Origin: Lederbergia panacisoli
Lineage (GTDB): Bacteria; Bacillota; Bacilli; Bacillales; Bacillaceae_C
Direction: 5' to 3'
Assembly (NCBI RefSeq): GCF_024626525.1
Contig: NZ_JANJGU010000002.1
Coordinates: 186,001 to 250,000 of the forward strand
Length of the DNA: 64,000 bases
In this document: positions 13,388 to 23,131 of the stretch, in pieces
Layout: each line of letters begins with the position of its first letter
Position numbering within the stretch: the stretch's first letter is position 1
Notes under the pieces: model-generated
Databases searched by the model: none
What the model was told of the DNA's origin: nothing
What the model saw: only the letters and a program-made list of their open reading frames with translations
Made by a program: the position numbers and the translations under genes

Positions 13388-14295
13388 TTGCCATCTCGCA
13401 ATTTTCCTAGAAGTTCTCCAAAATAATCAGGTATTGGTGCGGAAAATTCCATGTATTCATTTGTCCGAGGGTGGACAAATCCAAGGATTCCAGCATGCAA
13501 AACTTGACCATCCATATCCATTGTTTTTCTAGGTCCATATTTAGGATCTCCCACAAGAGAGTAACCAATATATTTCATATGAACCCGAATTTGATGTGTT
13601 CTTCCAGTCTCTAATACACATTCAACATATGTATAGTCGCTAAATCTCTCAAGAACACTAAAATGAGTGACGGCATGTTTTCCACCATCTACGACTGTCA
13701 TACTTTGACGATCATCCTTATCTCTTCCGATAGGTGCATCAATCGTTCCATGATCATGCGGAATCACACCGTGTACAAGTGCAAAGTATTTCCGCGTAAC
13801 AGATTTTTCCACAAGTTGGTTAACAAGACTAACATGGGCAGCGTCATTTTTTGCGACCATTAATAATCCTGAAGTATCTTTATCAATTCGATGTACGATG
13901 CCTGGGCGCATGATCCCATTTATTCCGGATAAGTCATTACAGTGTGCCATTATTCCATTTACAAGTGTTCCGGTATAATGACCTGGAGCAGGATGGACTA
14001 CCATTCCCTTAGGCTTATTGACAACAAGTACATCAGCATCTTCAAAATATATATCTAGCTCCATATGTTCGGGTTCGACGTTCAAAGGTTCCGGTTCAGG
14101 AATTGATATAACGATTATATCATTCACGTTACATTTATAATTTGCCTTTTCATTTCCCCCATTTACGTCTATATGCCCGTCCCGAATCCATTGCTGAACT
14201 TGTGAGCGTGACCATTCAGAGTTTAGTCCTGTAATGACCTTATCAAGACGCTCACCTTTTTCAGCTTCAACTATTACATGTTCAATTTTGTTCAT
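13384..14295 (-). CDS. rluD: RluA-family 23S rRNA pseudouridine synthase
   Basis: The 303-aa protein (YlyB in B. subtilis) isomerises uridines in 23S rRNA. It has an N-terminal S4 RNA-binding domain (~14-70) and the catalytic [11 protein letters not shown] motif with the active aspartate (~140). The 5' end overlaps lspA by 14 nt in a different frame, so the pair is co-transcribed. The exact target uridines cannot be told from sequence. Confidence 0.93.
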   Translation of the reverse strand: MNKIEHVIVEAEKGERLDKVITGLNSEWSRSQVQQWIRDGHIDVNGGNEKANYKCNVNDIIVISIPEPEPLNVEPEHMELDIYFEDADVLVVNKPKGMVVHPAPGHYTGTLVNGIMAHCNDLSGINGIMRPGIVHRIDKDTSGLLMVAKNDAAHVSLVNQLVEKSVTRKYFALVHGVIPHDHGTIDAPIGRDKDDRQSMTVVDGGKHAVTHFSVLERFSDYTYVECVLETGRTHQIRVHMKYIGYSLVGDPKYGPRKTMDMDGQVLHAGILGFVHPRTNEYMEFSAPIPDYFGELLGKLRDGN

Positions 14296-14758
14296 GAGGT
14301 TTCACCTTTTCTTCGCGCCCCTCTTTTATCATCTGGATGAAAATTAAAATGACTCCGATTGTTAACGCGGAATCCGCAATATTGAAAATTGGAAAATCAT
14401 ACGTAAAAATATAAGTATCTAGAAAATCGACTACTTCTTTTCTAAATAGACGATCTAAAAAGTTCCCGATTGCCCCACCTAATATAAAAGCCAAACTCAA
14501 CTGAAATAATGGCTTTCCTTTTGCATGTTTTTCTAAATAATAAATAACTGCCGCAATTACGATGACAGTAATGATATAAAATAACCACATTTGTCCTTGT
14601 AATATTCCCCAAGCGGCTCCTTGATTACGATGTGAAGTAATATAAAAAATGTTATCAATGACTGTAATTCTTTGTCCCAAATCCATATTATGTACAATAA
14701 TCCATTTAGTGAGCTGATCAATAGCGATCAAAAATAATGCTATTGCATAATATATCAT
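14282..14758 (-). CDS. lspA: Prolipoprotein signal peptidase (signal peptidase II)
   Basis: LspA cleaves signal peptides of diacylglyceryl-modified prolipoproteins in the membrane. The 158-aa protein has four predicted membrane segments and the two catalytic aspartates in GNFLDRL and NIADSAL. An upstream in-frame ATG exists at 14806, but the ATG at 14758 has GGGGGA six bases upstream and gives the normal family length. Confidence 0.96.
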   Translation of the reverse strand: MIYYAIALFLIAIDQLTKWIIVHNMDLGQRITVIDNIFYITSHRNQGAAWGILQGQMWLFYIITVIVIAAVIYYLEKHAKGKPLFQLSLAFILGGAIGNFLDRLFRKEVVDFLDTYIFTYDFPIFNIADSALTIGVILIFIQMIKEGREEKVKPHEQN

Positions 14759-14830
14759 TATACTTCCCCCGATTCCTAGTAAGATGCCCTTTGTGAATTT
14801 TAGCATAAATAAAGCATTTAAAACAGGATT

Positions 14831-14861
14831 TTAAAAGCCTTCCGCCAAAAATACGGAAGGC
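14831..14861 (-). terminator. Terminator of ileS
   Basis: The minus-strand stem GCCTTCCG/CGGAAGGC has a 9-nt loop followed by TTTTAAAA, 12 bp after the ileS stop. Confidence 0.8.
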
Positions 14862-14873
14862 AATCTATTTCTA

Positions 14874-17633
14874 TCAATAGTCTGCTTTTACAACGGATGC
14901 ACAACGTAGGCAAAGTGTTGGGTGCTCATGAACCTTTCCAACTTCAGGTGTAACAACCCAGCATCTTTCGCATGTTTCCCCTTCAGCTTTTTCTACTATA
15001 ATCGCAGCGGACTTGAGTTTTAGAGCATTACTTGGGGCTTCTTCCACTGATCCAGCTACTTCAAAACCAGAAACGATAAATAATTGATTCATGCTCTCTG
15101 ACAGACTATCCAATAGAGCTTTTACATCATCATTAACATATAAAGTAACTTTAGCCGTCAAAGATTTTCCAATAACTTTCTCATTTCTTGCTTCTTCTAA
15201 TGCTTTTAAGACGTCATCACGCAGCTTTAAAAACTCTGACCATTTATCTTCAAGTTTATCGGCACCATCTAGTTCTCTAAACTCAGGCATATCTGTCAGC
15301 TGAACACTTTCTTCATTTACACCTGGAATAAACGCATAAACTTCGTCCGCAGTATGAGGTAAAATAGGTGACAGTAATTTAGTTAGAGTAACAACACTTT
15401 CATACATAACCGTCTGCATAGCTCTGCGCTCATAATGGTTTTTAGATTCGATATATAATACATCTTTTGCAAAGTCCATATAGAAAGAGCTTAAATCCAA
15501 TGTACAGAAATTATTCACTGCATGGTAGATGTTCATGAACTCATAGTTTTCATAGGAATTCCGCACGTCTTTAATTAATTGGTTCAATCTTACTAAAATA
15601 AATTGATCTACTTCTCTAAGCTTACTATATTCAATCGCATCTACTTCAGGATTGAAATCAGCAAGATTCCCAAGTAAGAAACGGAAGGTGTTACGGATTT
15701 TACGGTATACCTCGCTTACTTGTTTCAAAATTGCATCAGATACGCGTACATCTGCTTGATAATCAACGGATGAAACCCAAAGACGAACAATTTCCGCTCC
15801 AAGTTGGTTCGTCACCTTCGCGGGAACAATAACATTTCCTAAAGATTTACTCATTTTTCTGCCTTCACCATCAAGAACAAATCCATGGCTCAAAACACCT
15901 TTATAAGGAGCTTTGCCTGTTACGGCAACAGAGGTTGTAAGCGATGAGTTAAACCAGCCTCTATATTGGTCAGATCCTTCCAAATATAGATCAGCAGGGC
16001 GCTTTAGATCATCTCTTTCTACAAGCACGCTTTGATGTGAAGAGCCTGAGTCAAACCAAACATCCATAATGTCGGTTTCTTTAGTGAAGATCCCATTAGG
16101 ACTTCCAGGATGTGTAAAACTGTCAGGCAAAAGGTCCACAGCTTCTTTTTCAAACCAAATATTTGATCCATGCTCTCTAAATAATGTTGAAACATGGGAA
16201 ATTGTCTCATCTGTGATGATAATATCACCATTTTCAGCATAGAACACAGGAATCGGAACTCCCCATACGCGCTGTCTAGAAATACACCAATCGCCACGGT
16301 CTCTAACCATATTATAAAGCCTTGTTTCTCCCCAATTCGGAACCCATTTTACTTCTTTAATGGCTTCAAGTAGTTCCGGACGGAAATCCTTGATCGATGC
16401 AAACCATTGCGAAGTAGCTCTGAAAATAACCGGTTTTTTCGTTCTCCAATCATGTGGATATGAGTGCGTGATAAACTCTAATTTAAGTAGTGCTCCAGCC
16501 TCTTCAAGTTTTTCAGTAATTGGCTTATTCGCCGCATCGTAAAATAATCCTTCAAAACCCGGTGCCTCTTCTGTCATATGGCCTTTATCATCCACTGGGC
16601 AAAGCACGTCCAGATTATATTTTTGTCCAACATAAAAGTCATCTTCCCCATGCCCAGGAGCTGTATGAACACATCCTGTACCGGAATCAGTCGTTACGTG
16701 GTCACCTAAAACGACAAGGGATTCCCTATCATAAAATGGATGTTTAGCAACTACTTTTTCTAATTCTGCTCCTTTTACAGTTTGAACCGTTTCTGCATTT
16801 TCCCATTTTAGGACAGAATTTACGGACTCTAAAAGGTCTTTAGCAACAATATATTGATTCTCATTCACTTGAACAACAACATAGTCCAAATCTGGGTTTA
16901 CGGCAATAGCTAGATTTGCTGGAATTGTCCAAGGAGTTGTCGTCCAAATGATAAATTTAGATTTTTCAGGTACTACGTTCTTCCCATCTGTAACTTGAAA
17001 GGAAACGTAAACAGAAGGGGAACGTTTATCCTGATATTCAATTTCTGCTTCTGCAAGTGCAGATTCACTAGATGGAGACCAGTACACCGGCTTTTTCCCT
17101 TTGTAAATATAGCCTTTTTTGGCCATTTCTCCAAATACTTGAATTTGCTGTGCTTCATATTCTGGTTTTAAAGTAATATAAGGATTTTCCCAATCTCCCC
17201 TTACACCGAGACGCTTAAACTCCCGCCTTTGGTTATCAATTTGTTCATATGCATATTTGGTACAAAGCTCTCTGAATTCAGCAACCGTCATTTCTTTGCG
17301 CTTGACGCCTTTATTCGTTAATGCCTGTTCAATTGGCAAACCGTGCGTATCCCACCCCGGTACATATGGAGCGCAATATCCGCTCATTGATTTATAACGA
17401 ACAATAAAATCCTTTAATGTTTTATTCAAAGCATGCCCCATATGGAGATCTCCGTTTGCATAAGGAGGCCCATCATGTAAAACAAATAGAGGTCTGCCTT
17501 TCGTACGTTCCTGTACTTTATTGTAAATATTCAATTCTTCCCAACGGGCTTGGATTTCCGGCTCTTTTTTAGGCAAGTTTCCTCGCATCGGAAATTCTGT
17601 TTTCGGCATTAATAACGTGTCTTTATATTCCAT
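14874..17633 (-). CDS. ileS: Isoleucyl-tRNA synthetase
   Basis: IleS charges tRNA-Ile. The 919-aa protein has the class I HIGH motif ([10 protein letters not shown], ~residue 60), the CP1 editing domain (~180-390), KMSKS ([11 protein letters not shown], ~595) and the C-terminal zinc knuckle (CERCW then CLRC). The frame is open further upstream into the T-box leader, but the start is ATG 17633, which follows GGAGG at 8 nt. Expression should respond to uncharged tRNA-Ile through the T-box. Confidence 0.98.
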   Translation of the reverse strand: MEYKDTLLMPKTEFPMRGNLPKKEPEIQARWEELNIYNKVQERTKGRPLFVLHDGPPYANGDLHMGHALNKTLKDFIVRYKSMSGYCAPYVPGWDTHGLPIEQALTNKGVKRKEMTVAEFRELCTKYAYEQIDNQRREFKRLGVRGDWENPYITLKPEYEAQQIQVFGEMAKKGYIYKGKKPVYWSPSSESALAEAEIEYQDKRSPSVYVSFQVTDGKNVVPEKSKFIIWTTTPWTIPANLAIAVNPDLDYVVVQVNENQYIVAKDLLESVNSVLKWENAETVQTVKGAELEKVVAKHPFYDRESLVVLGDHVTTDSGTGCVHTAPGHGEDDFYVGQKYNLDVLCPVDDKGHMTEEAPGFEGLFYDAANKPITEKLEEAGALLKLEFITHSYPHDWRTKKPVIFRATSQWFASIKDFRPELLEAIKEVKWVPNWGETRLYNMVRDRGDWCISRQRVWGVPIPVFYAENGDIIITDETISHVSTLFREHGSNIWFEKEAVDLLPDSFTHPGSPNGIFTKETDIMDVWFDSGSSHQSVLVERDDLKRPADLYLEGSDQYRGWFNSSLTTSVAVTGKAPYKGVLSHGFVLDGEGRKMSKSLGNVIVPAKVTNQLGAEIVRLWVSSVDYQADVRVSDAILKQVSEVYRKIRNTFRFLLGNLADFNPEVDAIEYSKLREVDQFILVRLNQLIKDVRNSYENYEFMNIYHAVNNFCTLDLSSFYMDFAKDVLYIESKNHYERRAMQTVMYESVVTLTKLLSPILPHTADEVYAFIPGVNEESVQLTDMPEFRELDGADKLEDKWSEFLKLRDDVLKALEEARNEKVIGKSLTAKVTLYVNDDVKALLDSLSESMNQLFIVSGFEVAGSVEEAPSNALKLKSAAIIVEKAEGETCERCWVVTPEVGKVHEHPTLCLRCASVVKADY

Positions 17634-17644
17634 GTTTAAAACCT

Positions 17645-17916
17645 CCAGTATAAAAATAAAAAACCTTCTCATCCCAATAAAGGGACGAGAAGGTATATTT
17701 CCCGCGGTACCACCCAAATAAGCAAATTATTATTGCCCACTCAATTTTCCGTATCGTGGATTGGCCGCTTTCATCTACTAACATCATGCTTTCGAATTAA
17801 GAACTCAAGGGTGATTTTCCATTTCTCTCCTATTCCAGGCTTACACTATCCCTGAATCGCTGTTATAGGTTTACAAGAATTGTACTGTCCCTGTCATCGT
17901 TTTTATAAAATAGGTA
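17645..17916 (-). promoter_or_regulatory. T-box riboswitch (Ile) of ileS
   Basis: Leader of about 270 nt. Stem I has an AGGGATAG-type distal loop. The specifier bulge GGAAAATCACC has ATC (Ile) at 17813-17815. The T-box sequence GGGTGGTACCGCGG is at 17702-17715. The competing terminator CCTTCTC/GAGAAGG with a U run is at ~17660-17694. Uncharged tRNA-Ile should favour antitermination. Confidence 0.93.
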
Positions 17917-17922
17917 TTCATT

Positions 17923-17951
17923 ATTATATGCTCACAACTATTGGAAGTCAA
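17923..17951 (-). promoter_or_regulatory. Sigma-A promoter of ileS
   Basis: TTGACT (17946-17951), a 17-bp spacer and TATAAT (17923-17928). The -35 contains the TGA stop codon of divIVA. Confidence 0.88.
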
Positions 17952-18457
17952 TCTTCAACTTCTTGAAGAGATTTTAATTCTGAAGCATCGATTTCATACT
18001 CCATTAAATGTTCCCAGTCATCACTGCCGAGGAGATCGAGTTGAGCCTCGATCAATAATTTAAATCTTGTTCTAAACACTTTGGATTGTTTTTTCAAATC
18101 CTCAATTTCCAGTGCAACTTTACGTGCTTTTGATAAAGATTCATTCACGATTCTATCAGCATTTTTTTCTGCTTCACGAATGATTAGCTTTGCCTCTTTT
18201 TGTGCATTTCCTCTAACTTCTTCGGCTGCTTCCTGAGCTACGACAATTGACTTATGCAAAGTATCTTCAATTGTGCTGAAATGCCCTAAACGTTCATTCA
18301 AAGAAACTAATTTATCTTCCAATTCTTTTTTCTCACGAATAATAAGTTCAAATTCTTTAATGACTTGATCTAAAAACTCGTTTACTTCATCTTCATCATA
18401 ACCACGAAAACCTCTACTGAACTCTTTATTATGTATATCAACTGGCGTTAACGACAT
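17948..18457 (-). CDS. divIVA: Cell-division initiation protein DivIVA
   Basis: DivIVA is a curvature-sensing scaffold at septa and poles; in B. subtilis it recruits MinJ and anchors the chromosome origin in sporulation. The 169-aa protein has the conserved lipid-binding N-terminus (SLTPVDIHNKEFSRGFRGYD) and long coiled coils (~30-140). I start at ATG 18457 behind GGAGGTGG rather than at an in-frame upstream codon at 18490. Confidence 0.97.
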   Translation of the reverse strand: MSLTPVDIHNKEFSRGFRGYDEDEVNEFLDQVIKEFELIIREKKELEDKLVSLNERLGHFSTIEDTLHKSIVVAQEAAEEVRGNAQKEAKLIIREAEKNADRIVNESLSKARKVALEIEDLKKQSKVFRTRFKLLIEAQLDLLGSDDWEHLMEYEIDASELKSLQEVED

Positions 18458-18553
18458 TATGCCACCTCCACGACGGTCTTTCTTCCACATATTTATTTAT
18501 ATTATACAAAATTCCGACTATATATGGGTAGAATCTTTTCATTTTTTAAAAAT

Positions 18554-19330
18554 TTATTTTAATAAACCGACTTTTATTCGTAATTTGTCTTTTTTCGTCT
18601 TTCCTTGAATCGATAATAAACTACATCTTCCATATCCTCGTGCAGAAAGGACATCTCCTTCTCCACATTCAAAAGCTGTTCGCTCCACAGTTTCCCAATT
18701 TACCTTCGTATGTCCTTGCTGAACTAAGCTTTGAGCTTTTTGTCTGGAAATATTAAAAGTTGCAGCCAAAATGACATCTAAGCGTAACGAACTTGCTGTT
18801 GTTTCTTTTTCTTTCCAGTTTTCATCTGAAATAATCGCATTCTGCATATCTTGTTTTGTTACGCTTACTTTCGCTTTGCCGATTGAATTCAGCTGATGGA
18901 TAACATAGTCCTCCACTTCATTTGCCATAAAAAACTGGACACGGTCTCCATTAATGATAATATCGCCAAATTTCTCTCTTTTTAAACCGAGGGACATAAG
19001 CGAACCTAAGACCATACGATGGTCAATTTGCACAAACTTTTTAGGATAGTCTATTTCAAATAAAGTAATTGTGAAATCGTCATCGCTTGGTTGTAAATAA
19101 GTGGGGAAGATTAATGCTCTTTTTCTTTCACAATTTTCAGTGCCTCCGAAAAAAAGGTACTTAATTTCATTGTTCTCCCCAATAATTGATTTAAGAATAT
19201 ATTGTTGGCGCGGGTCAAGAAAGTCAGTCAGTTTCTCCGCATATGTATTTTCAACATAATGCTGCATGCTCACAACTTGATCAATAAATTCTTTTTCTTC
19301 TGGTCTAAAATGCTGGTAAATGACAGACAT
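18554..19330 (-). CDS. ylmH: YlmH, S4-domain RNA-binding protein
   Basis: The 258-aa protein has an N-terminal RRM-like region and a C-terminal S4 domain (~180-245, with RLDVILAATFNISRQKAQSLV). In B. subtilis YlmH has been linked to the ribosome quality control path in which RqcH works, and rqcH lies 16 kb away in this window. It is part of the ylm operon downstream of sigG; cell-division links are by context. Confidence 0.93.
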   Translation of the reverse strand: MSVIYQHFRPEEKEFIDQVVSMQHYVENTYAEKLTDFLDPRQQYILKSIIGENNEIKYLFFGGTENCERKRALIFPTYLQPSDDDFTITLFEIDYPKKFVQIDHRMVLGSLMSLGLKREKFGDIIINGDRVQFFMANEVEDYVIHQLNSIGKAKVSVTKQDMQNAIISDENWKEKETTASSLRLDVILAATFNISRQKAQSLVQQGHTKVNWETVERTAFECGEGDVLSARGYGRCSLLSIQGKTKKDKLRIKVGLLK

Positions 19331-19348
19331 TGTTCACACTCCGTATTG

Positions 19349-19609
19349 TTAAAACCATCCACTTACTTGGACTAACCCTCTTGATGCAAGGTTCAAAACA
19401 AAAAAAGCTACAAGTGGTGATATATCAATCATTCCGATTGGAGGAACAAACCTTCTAAAAGGTTCAAGATAAGGTTCACATATTTTAGCTAAAAGCTGCC
19501 CAAATGAAGTTTCTCGTGAGTTTGGAAACCAACTCATCAATATATAAATAATTAAAACCCATGAATATAAAGAAATTGCTGTACTAATGAGATTAATGAT
19601 CACATCCAT
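19349..19609 (-). CDS. ylmG: YggT-family membrane protein YlmG
   Basis: A protein of about 86 aa with two hydrophobic segments (~5-25 and ~62-80) and the YggT motif ICEPYLEPFRR. The YggT family affects cell shape and division-plane organisation in several bacteria; its mechanism is unknown. Start ATG 19609 is preferred; a GTG at 19624 lies inside the sepF stop. AGGTGG in the end of sepF serves as SD. Confidence 0.9.
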   Translation of the reverse strand: MDVIINLISTAISLYSWVLIIYILMSWFPNSRETSFGQLLAKICEPYLEPFRRFVPPIGMIDISPLVAFFVLNLASRGLVQVSGWF

Positions 19610-19614
19610 TTTAC

Positions 19615-20067
19615 TTATGTCCACCTCGAATCATGATAATCTTTTTCTTCTATCAGCTCTGATATATTTCCCGATACCTCAACATTATCAGGAGTACATA
19701 AAAATATATCTTTTCCTACTCTTTGAATATCTCCACCAATGGCGTATACTGCACCACTAAGAAAATCAACAATTCTAACAGCTTGGTCATGTTGAATTCG
19801 TTGCAAATTAACAACTACAGCACGCCTGTTTACAAGATGGTCTGCCACTTCCTGGGCTTCTGCATAGACTCTTGGCTCAATAAGAATCATTTTTGAAGAG
19901 TTTTGTACACTTTGAAGGCTTACAACATTTTGCTTCCGTGTTTTTGGAGAGCTTAGTTCCTGTTCGGGCACTTTCGGATTCTCCTTTACAATTTTTTCTT
20001 CTTCAATATAGTCATCATATTCATCTTCAAGCAGAAAAAAATTTTTAAATTTTGACTTTATTCCCAC
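19615..20067 (-). CDS. sepF: SepF, membrane anchor for FtsZ
   Basis: SepF forms rings that bundle FtsZ and tether it to the membrane through an N-terminal amphipathic helix. The 150-aa protein has that helix (residues ~1-12), an acidic linker and the conserved DUF552 core ([19 protein letters not shown] to the C-terminus). Start is GTG with GGAGG upstream. Confidence 0.95.
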   Translation of the reverse strand: MGIKSKFKNFFLLEDEYDDYIEEEKIVKENPKVPEQELSSPKTRKQNVVSLQSVQNSSKMILIEPRVYAEAQEVADHLVNRRAVVVNLQRIQHDQAVRIVDFLSGAVYAIGGDIQRVGKDIFLCTPDNVEVSGNISELIEEKDYHDSRWT

Positions 20068-20084
20068 GAGTTTAACCTCCTTCT

Positions 20085-20756
20085 TTATTCACCGACAAGA
20101 GCGGTTCCAATTCGGACGAATGTGGCTCCTTCCTCTATTGCAATCATATAATCATTTGACATCCCCATCGATAATTCGTTACATGGAGCATAATCAAGAT
20201 TTATTTTCTTTACCTCTTCTTGTATTTCCTTCAAGCTGCGAAAACAGTTCCGAAGCGCGTCTTCATCGCTAGTATTGGGCGCCATCGTCATGAGCCCTAC
20301 GATTTGAATATTTGTGTATGAATCTAATTGGCGTATAAACGGAATAACTTCATCTGGATTGATCCCATGTTTTGTATCTTCACCCGAAACATTGACTTGG
20401 ACAAAGCATTTAATGCGAGTTTTCGCCCGCCTTTGGATTTCTTTAGCTAAAGATAGCCTGTCCAGCGAGTGGATATATGTAACTTTATCAATGATATTTT
20501 TTACCTTACGTGATTGAAGAGTCCCAATAAAATGCCATATCGGCCTGCCTTCCAGTATCTCCCATTTAGAAGTCAGGCCCTCTTCTCTATTTTCTCCGAA
20601 ATGTTCAATCCCTGCATTGAATGCTTCAATGGCTCTTTCCGTAGATACATATTTTGTAACTGCCACAACAGTAACATCTTCAGGTTTTCTATTCGCTCTT
20701 TTACATGCTGATTCAATATTCTCTTTAATAAGAGCGAACTTCTTTTCCACTTTCAT
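20085..20756 (-). CDS. ylmE: YggS/YlmE family PLP homeostasis protein
   Basis: The 223-aa PLP-binding alanine-racemase-fold protein lacks the second racemase domain. The PLP lysine is in VAVTKYVS (Lys35), and the phosphate-binding residues are in [10 protein letters not shown]. The family buffers cellular PLP. In B. subtilis ylmD lies just upstream; here ylmC is followed directly by ylmE. Confidence 0.94.
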   Translation of the reverse strand: MKVEKKFALIKENIESACKRANRKPEDVTVVAVTKYVSTERAIEAFNAGIEHFGENREEGLTSKWEILEGRPIWHFIGTLQSRKVKNIIDKVTYIHSLDRLSLAKEIQRRAKTRIKCFVQVNVSGEDTKHGINPDEVIPFIRQLDSYTNIQIVGLMTMAPNTSDEDALRNCFRSLKEIQEEVKKINLDYAPCNELSMGMSNDYMIAIEEGATFVRIGTALVGE

Positions 20757-20858
20757 GAATGATAGCTCCTACTTTTTCGTTTCTGATCTTGTCAAAAATT
20801 CACGAAAAGATATTTTCCTTTAGTGTACCACAAAAGCCGCCTGTCGGATAATGAAATA

Positions 20859-21134
20859 TCAATTTTTAGGTACTTCTAATTGTTGTTGAACATACTGTTG
20901 ATTCTGATGTCTAACAAGAATCACATCTTCCCCAACTTTTACGATATGATTCCACGGGATAATGATTTCTTCATCTTTCCCAAAAAATCCGAGTAACTTT
21001 CCGGAATAACCAATTATGATGGTTTCAATTTTCCCAGTTTCGAGGTTAATTTCAATATCTCCAATATTTCCAAGTTTGCGGCCGTCGGAAATATTTACAA
21101 CATCTTTAGTTTGAAATTCAGAAATTCTAACCAT
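20859..21134 (-). CDS. ylmC: YlmC/YmxH family PRC-barrel sporulation protein
   Basis: The 91-aa PRC-barrel protein (DGRKLGNIGDIEINLETGKI motif) lies directly downstream of sigG. The biochemical role is unknown; paralogues are expressed in sporulation. The upstream gap has a CATACATA word that resembles a mother-cell -10, but no good -35 was found. Confidence 0.92.
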   Translation of the reverse strand: MVRISEFQTKDVVNISDGRKLGNIGDIEINLETGKIETIIIGYSGKLLGFFGKDEEIIIPWNHIVKVGEDVILVRHQNQQYVQQQLEVPKN

Positions 21135-21202
21135 TTCGATTCCTCGCCTTCTTTCATTTATTCTATATGTATGCGAGGAAAATCTGTTTTACAATGCCGA
21201 AA

Positions 21203-21249
21203 ATAAATAAGAGCATGATTCCCATATATAGGAAACCATGCTTTCTTAT
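21203..21249 (-). terminator. Hairpin after sigG
   Basis: The minus strand has an imperfect long stem AATAAGA-AGCATG paired with CATGCTCTTATT, followed by TATTTTC, directly after the sigG stop. The T run is interrupted, so termination may be partial. Confidence 0.6.
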
Positions 21250-22026
21250 TCACTGAATATTTTTATTCATTTGCTTAATTGCCGCTTTTTCCAACCTTGA
21301 AACTTGGGCTTGGGAAATGCCGATTTCCTCAGCAACTTCCATTTGTGTCTTGCCTTGGAAAAATCGCTTACGGATGATCATTTTTTCCCTTTCGTTTAAT
21401 CGTTGTAATCCATCATGAAGTGCTATTTCTTCAATCCAGTGACTGTCACGACTTCGTTCATCACTTAATTGATCCATTACAAAAATCGGATCTCCGCCAT
21501 CATTGTAAATCGGTTCAAATAAGGACACAGGATCTTGAATTGCATCTAAAGCAAATACAACCTCTTCATGGGGGATATCCAATTCTTTTGCGATTTCTTC
21601 CGATGTAGGCTCCCTGGATGTTTTCGCCATCAAGCGCTCCCTGACATGTAATGCTTTATACGCTATGTCCCTTAATGACCGCGACACCCTAATAGGGTTG
21701 TTATCTCTTAGGTACCTTCGAATTTCTCCAATTATCATCGGCACCGCATATGTTGAAAATCGTACATTTTGGCTGAGATCAAAGTTGTCGATTGATTTCA
21801 TCAACCCAATACAGCCTACCTGAAAAAGATCATCAACATATTCACCGCGATTATTAAACCTTTGTATGACACTTAACACAAGTCTTAAATTTCCGTTTAC
21901 TAATTTTTCTCTTGCAGATCGATCTCCTTGATGCATTTGCCTTAAAAGTTCCCGCATTTCTTCATTTTTCAGGACAGGGAGCTTAGAAGTATCCACACCG
22001 CATATTTCAACTTTATTTCGCTTCAA
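21250..22026 (-). CDS. sigG: RNA polymerase sigma-G (late forespore)
   Basis: Sigma-G drives forespore genes after engulfment. The 258-aa protein has regions 2 to 4, the region 4 HTH TQMEVAEEIGISQAQVSRLEK and the conserved N-terminus KRNKVEICGVDTSK. The start is TTG 22026, six bases behind GGAGGG; the upstream frame has no SD. A forespore promoter lies upstream, as expected for sigG autoactivation. Confidence 0.97.
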   Translation of the reverse strand: MKRNKVEICGVDTSKLPVLKNEEMRELLRQMHQGDRSAREKLVNGNLRLVLSVIQRFNNRGEYVDDLFQVGCIGLMKSIDNFDLSQNVRFSTYAVPMIIGEIRRYLRDNNPIRVSRSLRDIAYKALHVRERLMAKTSREPTSEEIAKELDIPHEEVVFALDAIQDPVSLFEPIYNDGGDPIFVMDQLSDERSRDSHWIEEIALHDGLQRLNEREKMIIRKRFFQGKTQMEVAEEIGISQAQVSRLEKAAIKQMNKNIQ

Positions 22027-22060
22027 CTTATTCCCTCCTTGCAGGAGCTGATACAAAATT

Positions 22061-22090
22061 AAGTATTTCCGAAGGAGGAAAATCTATGCA
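22061..22090 (-). promoter_or_regulatory. Sigma-F/sigma-G promoter of sigG
   Basis: TGCATA (22085-22090), 17 bp and AATACTT (22061-22067). The same stretch fits the sigma-F form (GCATA, then GGAAATACTT). Matches known forespore control of spoIIIG. Confidence 0.75.
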
Positions 22091-22124
22091 TTTGCATTTT
22101 TAGATAAGATGCCTAAAAAGAGAA

Positions 22125-22149
22125 AAAAACCAATACTGATATTGGTTTT
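22125..22149. terminator. Terminator between sigE and sigG
   Basis: AAACCAATA/TATTGGTTT hairpin flanked by A and T runs, so usable on both strands. It ends the spoIIGA-sigE transcript before the sigG promoter. Confidence 0.85.
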
Positions 22150-22178
22150 TTTCTTTAAAAATTATTTTTCTGTTGAAC

Positions 22179-22376
22179 AGGCGCTTCCGCTTTTCTTTGT
22201 CTAGCTACAGCGCCTATCGACTAGCAAACTTCTTGTCCTTCTCTTTTGCGTAAGTCAACATCAGGTGAAATTTGAAATGCCAATTTCACTTGCTCGTTCC
22301 TCGCCGTGTTTCCTTTATCTCAGTCGAAGGCCCTGAAGTTTGTACGTCGATGGGCAAGGCGCTTCCGCTTTTCTTA
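22179..22376. repeat. Structured palindromic repeat abutting the sigE stop
   Basis: About 195 bp ending on each side in GCGCTTCCGCTTTTCTT (22181-22197 and 22359-22375). Inside, 22210-22232 and 22335-22362 are long imperfect inverted repeats (GCGCCTATCGAC...GTCGATGGGC...GGCGC), with an inner GTGAAATT/AATTTCAC hairpin. The right end supplies the TAA stop codon of sigE. It sits in the sigE 3' untranslated region. Confidence 0.8.
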
Positions 22377-23099
22377 CACCATTTTATTAAATTCTTTTCG
22401 CAGTCTTTTGATAATCCGTTTTTCAAGACGGGAAATATATGATTGAGAAATTCCCAGCATATCTGCTACGTCTTTTTGTGTTTTTTCTTCTCCACCAGTA
22501 AGGCCAAATCTTAGTTCCATTATTTGTTTTTCGCGATCTGACAACTTATGAAGTGCCGTAAAAAGTAATTTTTTATCTACGTTTGCCTCAAGATTTTTTG
22601 TAATAATATCATCGTCTGTTCCCAATACATCGGATAATAATAGCTCGTTTCCATCCCAATCGATATTCAATGGCTCATCGAATGATACTTCAGATCTCGT
22701 TTTATTGTTTCTACGCAAATACATAAGAATTTCATTTTCTATACATCTTGATGCATATGTAGCAAGTTTTATTTTTTTCTCGGGATTAAATGTGTTTACT
22801 GCTTTTATTAAACCTATCGTTCCGATACTTATTAAATCCTCTATATTGATGCCCGTATTCTCAAATTTTCTAGCAATATATACAACTAATCGCAAATTTC
22901 TTTCGATTAATAAGGACCTTGCTGTTTTATCTCCATTAGGCAGTTTTTTTAAGAGGACTTCTTCCTCATCTTTGGATAGTGGAGGAGGCAGTGCTTCACT
23001 TCCACCAATATAGTAAATTTCATCTGATTTTATACCAATTTTATTAAGAAATCGATACCAATAATACTGTATACGTAATCGAAATAATTTCAAAAACAT
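22374..23099 (-). CDS. sigE: RNA polymerase sigma-E precursor (early mother cell)
   Basis: The 241-aa pro-sigma-E has the amphipathic pro-sequence (residues 1-~27) and the processing zone [16 protein letters not shown] recognised by SpoIIGA in B. subtilis. Region 2 ([19 protein letters not shown]) and the region 4 HTH ([22 protein letters not shown]) follow. It lies 32 nt downstream of spoIIGA. Active sigma-E would read spoVD, ylbJ and the His-rich gene at 51.4 kb in this window. Its stop codon belongs to the repeat element. Confidence 0.98.
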   Translation of the reverse strand: MFLKLFRLRIQYYWYRFLNKIGIKSDEIYYIGGSEALPPPLSKDEEEVLLKKLPNGDKTARSLLIERNLRLVVYIARKFENTGINIEDLISIGTIGLIKAVNTFNPEKKIKLATYASRCIENEILMYLRRNNKTRSEVSFDEPLNIDWDGNELLLSDVLGTDDDIITKNLEANVDKKLLFTALHKLSDREKQIMELRFGLTGGEEKTQKDVADMLGISQSYISRLEKRIIKRLRKEFNKMV

Positions 23100-23131
23100 T
23101 GTCCTCCTTTCACACTAAGAAGATAAATAAA

